Source: Paenibacillus sp. MMS20-IR301
GTDB taxonomy: Bacteria > Bacillota > Bacilli > Paenibacillales > Paenibacillaceae
Length of the DNA: 64,000 bases
Reading direction: 5' to 3'
NCBI RefSeq assembly: GCF_032302195.1
Contig: NZ_CP135275.1
Span: 1,488,001 to 1,552,000 of the forward strand
Shown here piece after piece: positions 33,874 through 42,840 of this stretch (its first letter is position 1; each line of letters begins with the position of its first letter). Below the pieces are notes generated by a model, which was given only the letters and a program-made list of their open reading frames with translations, was not told where the DNA came from and ran no database searches. The translations under genes and the position numbers were made by a program.

Positions 33874-35478
33874 ATGAATGAAGGAATTGAGGTATTCCGG
33901 CAGCTGACACCGGAAGGGATCATAGCCAGGCTTGAGCGCTGCGGAATCGAGTCCGGCCCCGGGCTGGCCGGTAAACTCCGGCGCGCAAATAACCGCAGCA
34001 GCTTCGGTGGTAACGGAAAAGTGAGTACAAATCCGGGCAGACAAGTCCCCGGGAGCTACAAGCAGCACTACAGGGTGCTGGTTTTCAACTTGTGTGTGCT
34101 GGAATGCCGCGGGCTTGGCGCCGGAACGTTAGGCGGGGTAATCCATACTGGGAATCTTCGTCCCGAAAGCGGCGGGATAAAGCGTGGAACTGGTGCCTAT
34201 GCGGATGGACAAGGCCGGGAATCGCCAGAACGGGGAGAGCGCAGCAGGATAGAGATTAGAAATAGAGCATATGCGGAGGGACGCAATCAAGGAGCGGCAG
34301 AGCGGGGAATGAGCAGTGAAGCAGAAGGCGGATATGCGGCAGATGTGGAGGAAAGACACGGCTTAGGGGCAGGGGATAACGGGGCAATAAGCATAGATAA
34401 CTATGGTAGTGGTTCGGGAACGGGCAGCGGAGGCGGTGCTCCTGCACCGCGCGGAACGATAGGGATTCTGCACAGCACTGCTGTGCGGACACTATACAGC
34501 CTGGGGCTGGACAGCGGCGAGGTGGAGCTACGGGCGCTGGGCGGGCGGCGGTATGCGGTGACAGGCATTAAGCCGTTAATGCCTGCTGCGGGAGAGCCGC
34601 TGCCGCAGCCGTACCGGTCCGCAGCGCAGGCGCTGGACCGGGCGCTGGCCCTTGAGCCGCCCGGGCGCACCGGGCTGCTGATGGGCATGGACCCGGAGTT
34701 TCTCCTGCTCCGGGAATCCACAGGCCGCGTCGTGCCGGCGTCGCGGTACCTGCCCACGGACGGCATCGCGGGCTGCGATGCCGGACCCCCGGGAACATAC
34801 GGAGTGTTCCCGGTGGCGGAGCTGCGCCCTGCGCCGCGCGGGGAACCGCGCGCGCTGCTGGCGCAGCTGATGTCCGCCGCGGCGCAGGCGGACCGGTTAA
34901 TTGCCGACCGCTCGCTGCGCTGGCGGGCGGGAGGTATGCCGCTGCCGGGCTGGGCGCTCGGCGGCCACCTCCACTTCAGCGGCGTGACGCTGTGCGCGCC
35001 GCTGCTGCGCGCGCTCGATAACTATCTCGCGCTGCCAATGATGCTGCTCGAGGACGACCGGGCGGCGGCCCGGCGTCCACGCTATGGCGTGCTCGGCGAT
35101 TTCCGGCGGCAGCCGCATGGCGGCTTCGAGTACCGGACCCTGCCGAGCTTCCTGGTATCCCCGGTCATCGCCAAAGGCGCGGTCTGCCTGGCTCACCTGA
35201 TCGTGAGCCATTATGAGGACCTGCCGCTGCGCCCGCTCGACCGGGAAGACCTGCATGCCGCCTTCTACAGCGGCAATAAAGCTCCGCTGCGCGCGGTCTG
35301 GCCGCAGCTGGAGGCTCAGCTGCGTGCGCTGGGCGGCTACAGTGCCGCTGCACGCAGCGTAGATCCGCTGCTGCGCTCCATTGCCGCGCAGCAGACCTGG
35401 GATGAGTCGCGTGATATCCGCAGCTTATGGCGGACCGCTCCGCCCGTCAATGCCCTCCCGCAGGAAGTCCGGCGTTAG
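33874..35478 (+). CDS. putative amidoligase domain protein (COOH-NH2 ligase type)
   Basis: This 534-residue protein has a C-terminal half carrying GMDPEFLL near 270, GCDAGPPGTYGVFPVAELRP near 305 and GGHLHFSG near 362. These resemble the amidoligase (COOH-NH2 ligase) superfamily of ATP-dependent peptide-bond-forming enzymes related to glutamine synthetase. Substrates are unknown. Residues about 45-195 are a low-complexity stretch rich in Gly, Arg, Glu and Ser, with AYADGQGRESPERGERS-like sequence. It looks like a recent insert or a fast-evolving linker. AGGAGG precedes ATG 33874. Base use from about 34500 onward is very GC-rich. Its place between cotE and mutS suggests a possible sporulation-linked role, which is only inference. 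Confidence 0.7.
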   Translation: MNEGIEVFRQLTPEGIIARLERCGIESGPGLAGKLRRANNRSSFGGNGKVSTNPGRQVPGSYKQHYRVLVFNLCVLECRGLGAGTLGGVIHTGNLRPESGGIKRGTGAYADGQGRESPERGERSRIEIRNRAYAEGRNQGAAERGMSSEAEGGYAADVEERHGLGAGDNGAISIDNYGSGSGTGSGGGAPAPRGTIGILHSTAVRTLYSLGLDSGEVELRALGGRRYAVTGIKPLMPAAGEPLPQPYRSAAQALDRALALEPPGRTGLLMGMDPEFLLLRESTGRVVPASRYLPTDGIAGCDAGPPGTYGVFPVAELRPAPRGEPRALLAQLMSAAAQADRLIADRSLRWRAGGMPLPGWALGGHLHFSGVTLCAPLLRALDNYLALPMMLLEDDRAAARRPRYGVLGDFRRQPHGGFEYRTLPSFLVSPVIAKGAVCLAHLIVSHYEDLPLRPLDREDLHAAFYSGNKAPLRAVWPQLEAQLRALGGYSAAARSVDPLLRSIAAQQTWDESRDIRSLWRTAPPVNALPQEVRR

Positions 35479-35898
35479 GTCCGCCTGGCTGCATACTCAT
35501 GTAATGCCATCTCTCTGGTTCAAGTACAATGCCACTCTGACCCTGAACGGACACCACAGCCTTTATTCGCTCAAAAAAGGTCATTCGGGCGGGCTTACGG
35601 ACACGACAGCTCTTATCCGCCGCTTTTCATGGGCAAACTCCACTTTTCCGGTGAAATAACGTCTCTCATGTCCGCAAGTCCGGCACTCCGGTACCGTTCC
35701 TCAGGCTTAACGTCTCTCATGTCCGTAACGCTAAGCTAGTCACTTGAACAACCGTTGCGTGACTGGCCACCTTTTTTAACGGAGGGCCCGTTCAACCCAT
35801 TTACCTGCACGGCAGCTCATTGTACATAATTTTAATTCTGTAACTCAGGAATTCGTTAGTGTCCCAACATATCCCCTCCACCACCGGCTCATCCTTCC
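35479..35898. other. intergenic region with dispersed repeat modules
   Basis: This 420-base gap lies between convergent genes. It contains two direct copies of a 24-base module starting ACGGACAC (35547-35570 and 35597-35620). Two 18-base direct copies of TAACGTCTCTCATGTCCG (35657-35674 and 35708-35725) carry the related module in the other direction. The rest shows no ORF with a ribosome site and no clear RNA gene. Confidence 0.6.
35547..35725. repeat. two direct and two inverted GGACA-type repeat modules
   Basis: The forward modules begin CGGACAC and the reverse modules, read on the minus strand, begin CGGACATGAGAGACG. Spacing is 50 bases for the forward pair and 51 for the reverse pair. 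The layout resembles a degraded intergenic repeat element. Confidence 0.6.
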
Positions 35899-36696
35899 CT
35901 ACAAATACAACATCGACCAGGTGCCGATATCGCTGAAGCCGAGCTTTTTATAGATCAGGCCGGCCTTAGGATTGTTGTAGAAGAGGCAAAGTGACTTGCC
36001 TTCGGCCAGAACATCAGCGCATAAGCGGGCAACCACCCGTGTAGCCAGGCCCTGTCCCCGGTAGTCCGGATGAGTGGCTACGGCAATAACCATTGCCGAC
36101 ATGGAGTTCTCAGCTGCAGTTGATGCGGTTACGGCGGTTTGACCGTTTTTTGTCATGAAGTAGGTACGTCCGGTGCCGGTCTCCAGCGTTGTGTGCAGGG
36201 ATTGCCGTGAGTCGGCGGAGCTGCCGGAGAATTCAACAATCTGATCGGTAAGGCTGCAGATGTCCTCCACATCCTGAGGAGCAGCTGTCTGGAATTCTCC
36301 CGGGGGAGAAGCCGCCGCATAAATCCGCTCATTCAGAGACTTAAGCTCAGCGAAATACATATGCTTTTCGGTGCTGAAGCTTATGATCTTGCTGAACTGG
36401 CCCACTACCTCAGTGGAACCGGAGAGCATGTCCGCGTTGTCCGCTGCACTGAGCAGCTCTGCGAAGCCCTCCACATCAAAAGGACCGTCAGCATAACAGA
36501 TATAACTACCGTAATACCGCATCATCACCGCTTTTACCGGGCCACCCGGCTCATCCGTCTCACCCCACAGCTCCATAAAAGGCTGCTCCATTCCGAAATT
36601 CTCCACATCCCCGATGATATACAGATTTATGGCCGGATTCTGCTGCAAAAGCGTCATCAGCGGGGCGCGGTCAGCTTCATTCAACTTGCGGATCAT
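35899..36696 (-). CDS. GNAT-family acetyltransferase
   Basis: This 265-residue protein has a C-terminal GNAT domain. VIAVATHPDYRGQGLATRVVARL near 205-228 holds the acetyl-CoA-binding R/Q-x-x-G-x-G/A loop. LCLFYNNPKAGLIYKKLGFSDIG near 236-258 is the usual final segment. The N-terminal half is a divergent domain (LLQQNPAINLYIIGDVENFG) found in two-domain GNAT proteins. Substrate unknown. AGGGGAGG precedes the ATG on the minus strand. It interrupts the cotE-mutS neighbourhood. Confidence 0.88.
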   Translation of the reverse strand: MIRKLNEADRAPLMTLLQQNPAINLYIIGDVENFGMEQPFMELWGETDEPGGPVKAVMMRYYGSYICYADGPFDVEGFAELLSAADNADMLSGSTEVVGQFSKIISFSTEKHMYFAELKSLNERIYAAASPPGEFQTAAPQDVEDICSLTDQIVEFSGSSADSRQSLHTTLETGTGRTYFMTKNGQTAVTASTAAENSMSAMVIAVATHPDYRGQGLATRVVARLCADVLAEGKSLCLFYNNPKAGLIYKKLGFSDIGTWSMLYL

Positions 36697-37026
36697 CTCA
36701 CTTACCTCCCCTTAAAATATAAATCAGCAGAGCTCAACAATGTCCGGTAAGCAGCCAGTGAATTCCCTGCATGCTGCGGGTTGTATCCGGACCGGCGAAT
36801 CTGCTTCATCCTATCACTCTATTCATTTGATTATCATCTCACATCCTGAAGTGAACTGCCAAGGAGAGCATTCAGGTACATGTAATACGGGCAAAATGCC
36901 GCGGATGCTCGGGGTTTTTGCGGTGAGCCAGGTTTTAGCAGGCGGGGAGGAGCTGCTCCGGGTAACTCTGAATGCAAAGTTTCTGCTATAATAGAGAGCA
37001 GTATGAAGTAGGCATGGAGGTAGACG
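36697..37026 (+). other. divergent intergenic region before mutS
   Basis: The 330 bases hold the ribosome site of the acetyltransferase on the left and the mutS promoter on the right. At 36987-36992 TATAAT is preceded by TG one base upstream, an extended -10 box, with no good -35. An open frame at 36740-36991 has no ribosome site and was not accepted. Confidence 0.5.
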
Positions 37027-39792
37027 ATGGCAAACTATACGCCGATGATTCAGCAGTATTTAAAGGTTAAGGAAGGAGCCAAGGACGCTTTCCTTTTCTT
37101 TCGTCTGGGCGATTTCTATGAAATGTTCTTTGAGGATGCGCTGCTTGCGTCCAAGGAGCTTGAGATTACGTTAACCGGCCGCGACGGCGGAGTAGGAGAG
37201 AAGATTCCAATGTGCGGTGTGCCGTATCATGCCGCCGAAGGATATATCCAGCGCCTGATTGAAAAAGGCTACAAGGTCGCCATCTGTGAGCAGCTTGATG
37301 ATCCGGCCGTGACGAAGGGAATGGTCCGCCGTGATATAGTCCGGGTGGTAACCCCGGGTACAGTGATGGATGGCAAGATCATTACGGATAAAAGCAATAA
37401 CTACCTCGTCTGCGTTACAGAAGAGGATGGAATGATGGCGCTGGCTGCCTGTGATTTAACGACAGGTGAGCTGTATGTCACCTCTGTACTCGCCAGCACC
37501 GAATGGCTGCGGGACGAGATCGGGATCTATGAACCGGCGGAGATTATCGGTGATGCGGCACTGCTAGAGCAGCTTCGCAGTGAGGCTTCCCTGCTCGCGA
37601 AGCCGGTAGTCTATACCCCGTGGGACAAGCAGGAAGAGGCTTTGGCCCGCCGCCAGTTCGGCGAAGCGGCCTGGGTCCGGCTGGAGAAGGAACGCGGGCA
37701 CTGTCTCTCGCTTCTGATCTCCTATTTCAGTGAGACCCAGCGCCGGTCGCTGGGACAGCTTACCCAGATTTCGCCATATGAGCCGGGCAACTATATGATT
37801 CTCGACCCGTTCACCCGGCGTAATCTGGAGCTGACGGAAACGGTACGGGAACGTTCCAAAAAAGGCTCGCTCCTCTGGCTCCTCGACCGCACCGAGACCT
37901 CCATGGGCGGCCGTCTGCTGCGCCGCCGGATTGACAAGCCGCTGCTGCAGCGGGCGCCGATTGAGCGCCGGCTGGAAGCGGTAGACTATCTGTACAACCA
38001 GTTTATTGTCCGTGAGGATCTGCGCGGTGCGCTGAAAGAGATTTATGATCTGGAGCGGTTGGTCGGACGTATTGCCTTCGGCAGCGCAAACGGGCGGGAT
38101 ATGAATGCGCTGAAGCTGTCCTTGGCCCAGATTCCGGATCTGAAGGAGCTGTGCCTGTCCTCTGGATCTGCCACGCTCCGGGAGATCGGGGCGTCGATGG
38201 ATGTCTGTGCGGAGCTGCGTGAGGATATTGAGCAGGCCATTGTCGAGGATGCGCCGGTCTCGGTCCGTGACGGCGGAATTATCCGCAGCGGCTATCATGA
38301 GCGGCTGGATGAGCTGCGTCAGGCCAGCAGCAGCGGCAAGCAGTGGATTGCGGAGCTTGAAGCCAAGGAACGCCAGGTGACGGGGATTAAATCCCTTAAG
38401 ATCGGCTATAACAAAATCTTCGGTTATTACATTGAAATTACCCGCGCGAACCTGTCGTCGCTGCCGGAAGGCCGGTATGAGCGCAAGCAGACGCTGGCTA
38501 ACGCCGAGCGTTATGTTACACCGGAGCTGAAGGAGAAGGAAGCGCTGATTCTGGAAGCCCAGGATAAGATGACTGACCTTGAATACAGCCTGTTCACCGA
38601 ATTGCGCGAACGGATCAGCGCCCAGGTGCCGCGTCTTCAGGCGCTTGCCGAGAAGGTTGCGGAGATTGATGTGTATCAGTGCCTTGCAGCAGTCAGTGCG
38701 GAGCACCGGTTCGTGAAGCCGAAGCTGTCCGACGGCTATGATCTGCGGCTCGAAGGCGGACGCCATCCGGTGGTTGAGGCTGTGCTTAAGGATTCGGCGT
38801 TTATTGCCAACGGCAGCACGCTGAGCAAGGATGAGGGCAATATCCTTTTGATTACCGGGCCGAACATGGCGGGTAAAAGCACGTACATGCGCCAGGTGGC
38901 GCTCATCTGCATTATGGCCCAGATCGGCTGCTTTGTTCCGGCAGCCAGTGCCGAGGTGCCGCTGATTGACCGTATCTTCACGCGGATCGGTGCAGCAGAT
39001 GACCTGATTGGCGGCCAGAGTACGTTCATGGTCGAGATGGCCGATATCCAGGTGATGACGGAAAAGGCAACCGCGCGCAGTCTGATTATCATCGACGAGC
39101 TGGGCCGGGGAACTTCCACCAGTGAGGGCATGGCAATTGCCCAGGCAGTGATCGAATATGTGCATGATACCATTGCCTGCAAGGCGCTGGTCTCAACACA
39201 TTTCCACGAGCTGGCCCATCTGGAACAGAGTCTTCAAGGCCTCCGCAACTATTCAATGGCGGTGCAGGAGAGCGGGGACAAGGTGAACTTCCTGCGTAAG
39301 CTCGTTCCGGGAGCTGCCGACAGCAGCTATGGGATTTACTGTGCCAGATTAGCCGGACTGCCGGAAGGCATTATCGACCGTGCTTACGGTCTGCTGCAGA
39401 GCATCGAGCAGGCGTCGCCTCCGGGCAGCGTGCCGCTGAATTACGGTGCAGGCTACAATGAACATTCCGGCAGCGGGCCGGTTATCCGTGAGCAGCAGGG
39501 TGCACACCTGATGCCGGATTTGGAAGTTGCCGCAGCAGCTGAGCTGGAAGCAGCGGCTTCACTTGCTTCTCCGGCGGGAGAAGCGGACAATGAGGTGGTG
39601 CAGCTCTCCATCTTTGGTGAGGAGGAGCCGCGCAGGAACCGCAAGGGCGGGGCCATCGCATCTCCAGCCAAGGAGAATCCGCTGCTTAAAGAGCTTATCT
39701 CAGCTGTGCAGGGCGCTGATCTGATGAACATGACGCCGCTGCAGGCTATGGGCCTGCTGAATGAGCTGAAGCTGAAGGCCAGAGAGCTGTAG
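37027..39792 (+). CDS. mutS: DNA mismatch repair protein MutS
   Basis: This 921-residue mismatch recognition ATPase begins with the mismatch-binding domain (GDFYEMFFEDA near 28-38, holding the Phe-x-Glu wedge). Connector, lever and clamp domains follow. The ATPase has Walker A GPNMAGKST near 611-619, then DELGRGTSTSEG and THFHEL. The last 120 or so residues include an Ala-rich linker and the tail NPLLKELISAVQGADLMNMTPLQAMGLL, typical of Bacilli. It works with MutL, encoded 154 bases downstream. AGGAGG-like GGAGGT precedes the ATG. Confidence 0.97.
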   Translation: MANYTPMIQQYLKVKEGAKDAFLFFRLGDFYEMFFEDALLASKELEITLTGRDGGVGEKIPMCGVPYHAAEGYIQRLIEKGYKVAICEQLDDPAVTKGMVRRDIVRVVTPGTVMDGKIITDKSNNYLVCVTEEDGMMALAACDLTTGELYVTSVLASTEWLRDEIGIYEPAEIIGDAALLEQLRSEASLLAKPVVYTPWDKQEEALARRQFGEAAWVRLEKERGHCLSLLISYFSETQRRSLGQLTQISPYEPGNYMILDPFTRRNLELTETVRERSKKGSLLWLLDRTETSMGGRLLRRRIDKPLLQRAPIERRLEAVDYLYNQFIVREDLRGALKEIYDLERLVGRIAFGSANGRDMNALKLSLAQIPDLKELCLSSGSATLREIGASMDVCAELREDIEQAIVEDAPVSVRDGGIIRSGYHERLDELRQASSSGKQWIAELEAKERQVTGIKSLKIGYNKIFGYYIEITRANLSSLPEGRYERKQTLANAERYVTPELKEKEALILEAQDKMTDLEYSLFTELRERISAQVPRLQALAEKVAEIDVYQCLAAVSAEHRFVKPKLSDGYDLRLEGGRHPVVEAVLKDSAFIANGSTLSKDEGNILLITGPNMAGKSTYMRQVALICIMAQIGCFVPAASAEVPLIDRIFTRIGAADDLIGGQSTFMVEMADIQVMTEKATARSLIIIDELGRGTSTSEGMAIAQAVIEYVHDTIACKALVSTHFHELAHLEQSLQGLRNYSMAVQESGDKVNFLRKLVPGAADSSYGIYCARLAGLPEGIIDRAYGLLQSIEQASPPGSVPLNYGAGYNEHSGSGPVIREQQGAHLMPDLEVAAAAELEAAASLASPAGEADNEVVQLSIFGEEEPRRNRKGGAIASPAKENPLLKELISAVQGADLMNMTPLQAMGLLNELKLKAREL

Positions 39793-39806
39793 CCGATTTT
39801 AGCAAC

Positions 39807-39908
39807 CAAATGTATACCGTTTTCCGCATACATTGGGTCTGATTACCATCGTGGAACCGAATGTATTCGGTTTTCCGCATACATTCAGTCTGTTTGCCAC
39901 CGTGGTGG
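39807..39908 (+). repeat. two 51-bp tandem repeats between mutS and mutL
   Basis: Units at 39807-39857 and 39858-39908 share AATGTAT, TTTTCCGC, ATACATT, TCTG and CGTGG in the same order. Each can fold an AATGTAT/ATACATT hairpin. They fill most of the mutS-mutL gap. Confidence 0.8.
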
Positions 39909-39946
39909 CCAAAGTATACGTCTATAACAAATCGGGGGTGAATTTC

Positions 39947-42019
39947 ATGGCGAAAATTCATGTGCTGGATGAGCATATTGCCAACCAGATTGCTGCCGGG
40001 GAAGTGGTGGAGCGTCCCGCTTCTGTGGTGAAGGAGCTTGTCGAGAATGCGATCGATGCGGGCAGCACCCGGATCGAGGTGTCGGTGGAGGAAGGCGGAC
40101 TTCAGAGCATCCGGGTGAAGGATAACGGCTCGGGGATTGAGCCGGAGGACTGCGAGACGGCTTTTTACCGCCATGCTACAAGCAAAATTGCGAACGGCCG
40201 CGATCTGTTCCTGATCACGAGCCTCGGGTTCCGCGGAGAAGCACTGCCCAGTATCGCGGCGGTATCGAAGGTGTCACTGCTGACTGCAAGCAGTGATGAC
40301 GGCAAGGGACGGCTGCTCGAGATTGAAGGCGGGAAGCTGATCACGAATGAGGATGCTCCATCCGGCCGGGGCAGTGATCTCACCGTCCGGGAATTGTTCT
40401 ACAATACACCGGCGCGGCTGAAATATATGAAGAGCATCCAGACGGAGCTCGGACATATCTCGGATGCCATGTACCGGATGGCGCTGGCTCATCCGCAGAT
40501 CTCGTTTACTCTGCATCATAACGGCAATCAGCTGCTGCATACGCTGGGCAATGGTGACCTGCTGCAGGTTATCGCCGCGGTCTACGGTACTTCTGCCGCC
40601 AAGTCAATGCTCGCTGTTTCCGCAGAAGACCCGGATTACCGGATTACGGGGTTTATCAGCCGCCCGGAATGGACCCGCTCGAACCGCAATGCGGTTACGA
40701 CGATTGTCGGCGGACGGTATATCCGCAGCAACGGGCTGAATGCCGCGATTATGCGTGCTTATCATACCCTGCTGCCGATTAACCGGTACCCGCTGCTGGT
40801 GCTGCAGCTGGACATGCATCCTTCCCTGGTCGATGTCAACGTGCATCCGGCCAAGCTGGAGGTCCGCTTCAGCAAGGAAAGTGAGCTGTTCACCTTCGTG
40901 GAGCAGCAGCTCCGCAGCCTGCTGATGGGCCAGACACTGATCCCGCGCCCGACGAAGGAGATCATCGGCGGCAAGAACAGCAGCTCCTTCATCCAGGAGC
41001 AGTTTGCCTTCTCCAAAGGGGCAGCCACCGCAGAGCGCAGCGGCCAGAGCCAGCCAGGCGGTCTAACAACGCCTGCTGATGTCCCGCGCGGAGGCAATAT
41101 TATGCCTCCGCTTGCCGTAAGCCCGGATACCGGCAGTCAGCCGCCGGTATCCGGGTACAGCGCTGCTCCATTCTCCGGCAGCACAGCTGCTGCCGGGAGC
41201 CCGCAGCGCGGGTCCGGCCTTCCGCTGCCGCAGCAGCCTCAGGCCAGGGAAGCCGCTGCGGCGTACGGCAGCGGCACTCCGCTGCAAGCGCCGTACCGGG
41301 GCAATGCCGGCGTACAGCCGCCATCCTCTCCGCGCGCCAATGCAGCAGGCGCGGGCTACCGCCCGCAGGCGCAGATGCCTTCCGCTGAAGAGCTGTATGC
41401 GCCCGCCGGAACTGATGCCAAAGACAGCGGGCTGCCGCAATTTCCTGAGCTTAACTATATCGGGCAGCATCACGGAACGTATATTATCGCCCAGAATGAC
41501 AGCGGGCTGTACCTGATTGACCAGCACGCGGCGCATGAACGGGTGAATTATGAATTTTATTATGAGAAATTCGGCAAGCCTGAGGATGCCTCACAGGAGC
41601 TGCTGCTGCCGATTACGCTGGAGTTCACGCCGTCGGAGAGCCGGCAGCTTAGCGAACGGCTGCACTGGTTCCAGCAGGCCGGGGTGTTCCTGGAGCATTT
41701 CGGCGGCCAGACGTTCCTCGTCCGTTCCCTGCCGTACTGGTTCCCGGAAGGGGATGAGAAGGCCGTCATAGAAGAGATGGCGGAGTGGGTACTGAGTGAG
41801 CGGTCGATCGACCTCGCCAAGCTGCGCGAGAAATCGTCAATCCTCTGCTCCTGTAAGGCTTCTATCAAGGCCAACCAGAAGCTTACGGAGCTGGAAGTAG
41901 AGTCGCTGCTTTCCCGGCTGGCCGCCTGCCGGCAGCCCTATACCTGCCCGCATGGACGGCCGATCGTCGTTTCGTTCTCCGCGTATGATCTGGAGAAGCT
42001 GTTCAAACGGGTAATGTAA
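39947..42019 (+). CDS. mutL: DNA mismatch repair protein MutL (endonuclease-type)
   Basis: This 690-residue protein has a GHKL ATPase N-terminal region (VVKELVENAIDAG, DNGSGI, GFRGEALPSIA) and a DNA-binding segment. A Pro/Ala/Gly-rich linker spans about residues 345-490. The C-terminal nuclease domain has the metal motif DQHAAHERVNYE near 524-535 (the DQHA-x2-E-x4-E pattern), SCKASIKANQ and CPHGRP near 667. It should therefore nick DNA itself, as in organisms without MutH. GGGGGTG precedes ATG 39947; the open frame upstream runs through the repeats and is not coding. Confidence 0.96.
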   Translation: MAKIHVLDEHIANQIAAGEVVERPASVVKELVENAIDAGSTRIEVSVEEGGLQSIRVKDNGSGIEPEDCETAFYRHATSKIANGRDLFLITSLGFRGEALPSIAAVSKVSLLTASSDDGKGRLLEIEGGKLITNEDAPSGRGSDLTVRELFYNTPARLKYMKSIQTELGHISDAMYRMALAHPQISFTLHHNGNQLLHTLGNGDLLQVIAAVYGTSAAKSMLAVSAEDPDYRITGFISRPEWTRSNRNAVTTIVGGRYIRSNGLNAAIMRAYHTLLPINRYPLLVLQLDMHPSLVDVNVHPAKLEVRFSKESELFTFVEQQLRSLLMGQTLIPRPTKEIIGGKNSSSFIQEQFAFSKGAATAERSGQSQPGGLTTPADVPRGGNIMPPLAVSPDTGSQPPVSGYSAAPFSGSTAAAGSPQRGSGLPLPQQPQAREAAAAYGSGTPLQAPYRGNAGVQPPSSPRANAAGAGYRPQAQMPSAEELYAPAGTDAKDSGLPQFPELNYIGQHHGTYIIAQNDSGLYLIDQHAAHERVNYEFYYEKFGKPEDASQELLLPITLEFTPSESRQLSERLHWFQQAGVFLEHFGGQTFLVRSLPYWFPEGDEKAVIEEMAEWVLSERSIDLAKLREKSSILCSCKASIKANQKLTELEVESLLSRLAACRQPYTCPHGRPIVVSFSAYDLEKLFKRVM

Positions 42020-42060
42020 GGCAGTATTGTACATTTGATAAGTGCAAGATCGGAGGCAAC

Positions 42061-42840
42061 ATGATTATTACAACGGGTTTTGACCCGATACCGGAAATCG
42101 TATTACGCGCCCGTAAGCTCGCGGAGGTCACCGGCTGTGCTTATGCGCCGCGGGCCAGATTCTCCATGAGCAAGCTGGTGCAGCATTACGGGGACGGACA
42201 GATTCTGGTCGTCCTGCAGGAGGCGGTCCGGCTGATTACGCCGGAGATGCCGCCAATGGAGTTTCACCCCAGTATGGGGTTTGTCCGGGCGAAGCGGATC
42301 ATCCGGGGCGAAAGTGACCCGATGATCGAAGCGGCGCGACTGCTGCCTGGTGACAGCGTCCTGGATTGTACCGCAGGGCTTGGCGGTGACGCACTGCTCT
42401 TTGCTGTCAGTGGAGGCGAGACCTCGCAGGTTACAGCACTGGAGAGCTCGCTTCCCCTGTTTGCGCTGCTTCTGGAGGGGATGAGCCAGTATGTTTCAGG
42501 CCAGCCTAAGGTGAATGAGGCGCTGCGCAGGGTCAATGTGGTGCGGGCTGATCATCTGGATTATCTTCGGACACAGCCGGACAACAGCATTGACATCATC
42601 TATTTCGATCCGATGTTCCGGGTGCCGCTGACAGAATCCGCTGCGATCTCACCGCTGCGGCAATTCGCCAATCCGGCAGCATTGTCGGAGGAGAGCGTGG
42701 CGGAGGCGGTCCGTGTGGCGCGCAAGACTGTACTGCTTAAGGAGAAAGCGCTGAGCGGAGAATTCACCCGGCTGGGCTTCACAGAGCTGCTGCGGGCCAG
42801 TGCCAAAACATCATACGGGGTGATTTCGCTTGACAACTGA
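42061..42840 (+). CDS. class I SAM-dependent methyltransferase (RsmJ/YpiP-like)
   Basis: This 259-residue protein has the SAM-binding motif VLDCTAGLGGDALLFA near 98-113 and the catalytic-type YFDPMFRVPL near 183-192. That D-P-M-F motif is the pattern of RsmJ-like methyltransferases acting on RNA. The target is inferred. It follows mutL by 41 bases and its end overlaps the TTG start of miaA by 11 bases, so these genes are probably co-transcribed. Confidence 0.82.
   Translation: MIITTGFDPIPEIVLRARKLAEVTGCAYAPRARFSMSKLVQHYGDGQILVVLQEAVRLITPEMPPMEFHPSMGFVRAKRIIRGESDPMIEAARLLPGDSVLDCTAGLGGDALLFAVSGGETSQVTALESSLPLFALLLEGMSQYVSGQPKVNEALRRVNVVRADHLDYLRTQPDNSIDIIYFDPMFRVPLTESAAISPLRQFANPAALSEESVAEAVRVARKTVLLKEKALSGEFTRLGFTELLRASAKTSYGVISLDN

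Noticed and set aside
35381..35659. A 92-codon frame overlapping the amidoligase-like gene's end
   Set aside because: It runs through the repeat modules and has no initiation signal.
36740..36991. An 83-codon frame in the gap before mutS
   Set aside because: No ribosome site, no recognisable protein features, and it overlaps the mutS promoter region.
37564..39165. A 533-codon open frame antisense to mutS
   Set aside because: It lies fully inside mutS on the other strand, has no ribosome site and an unlikely composition; long antisense frames are common in GC-rich genes.
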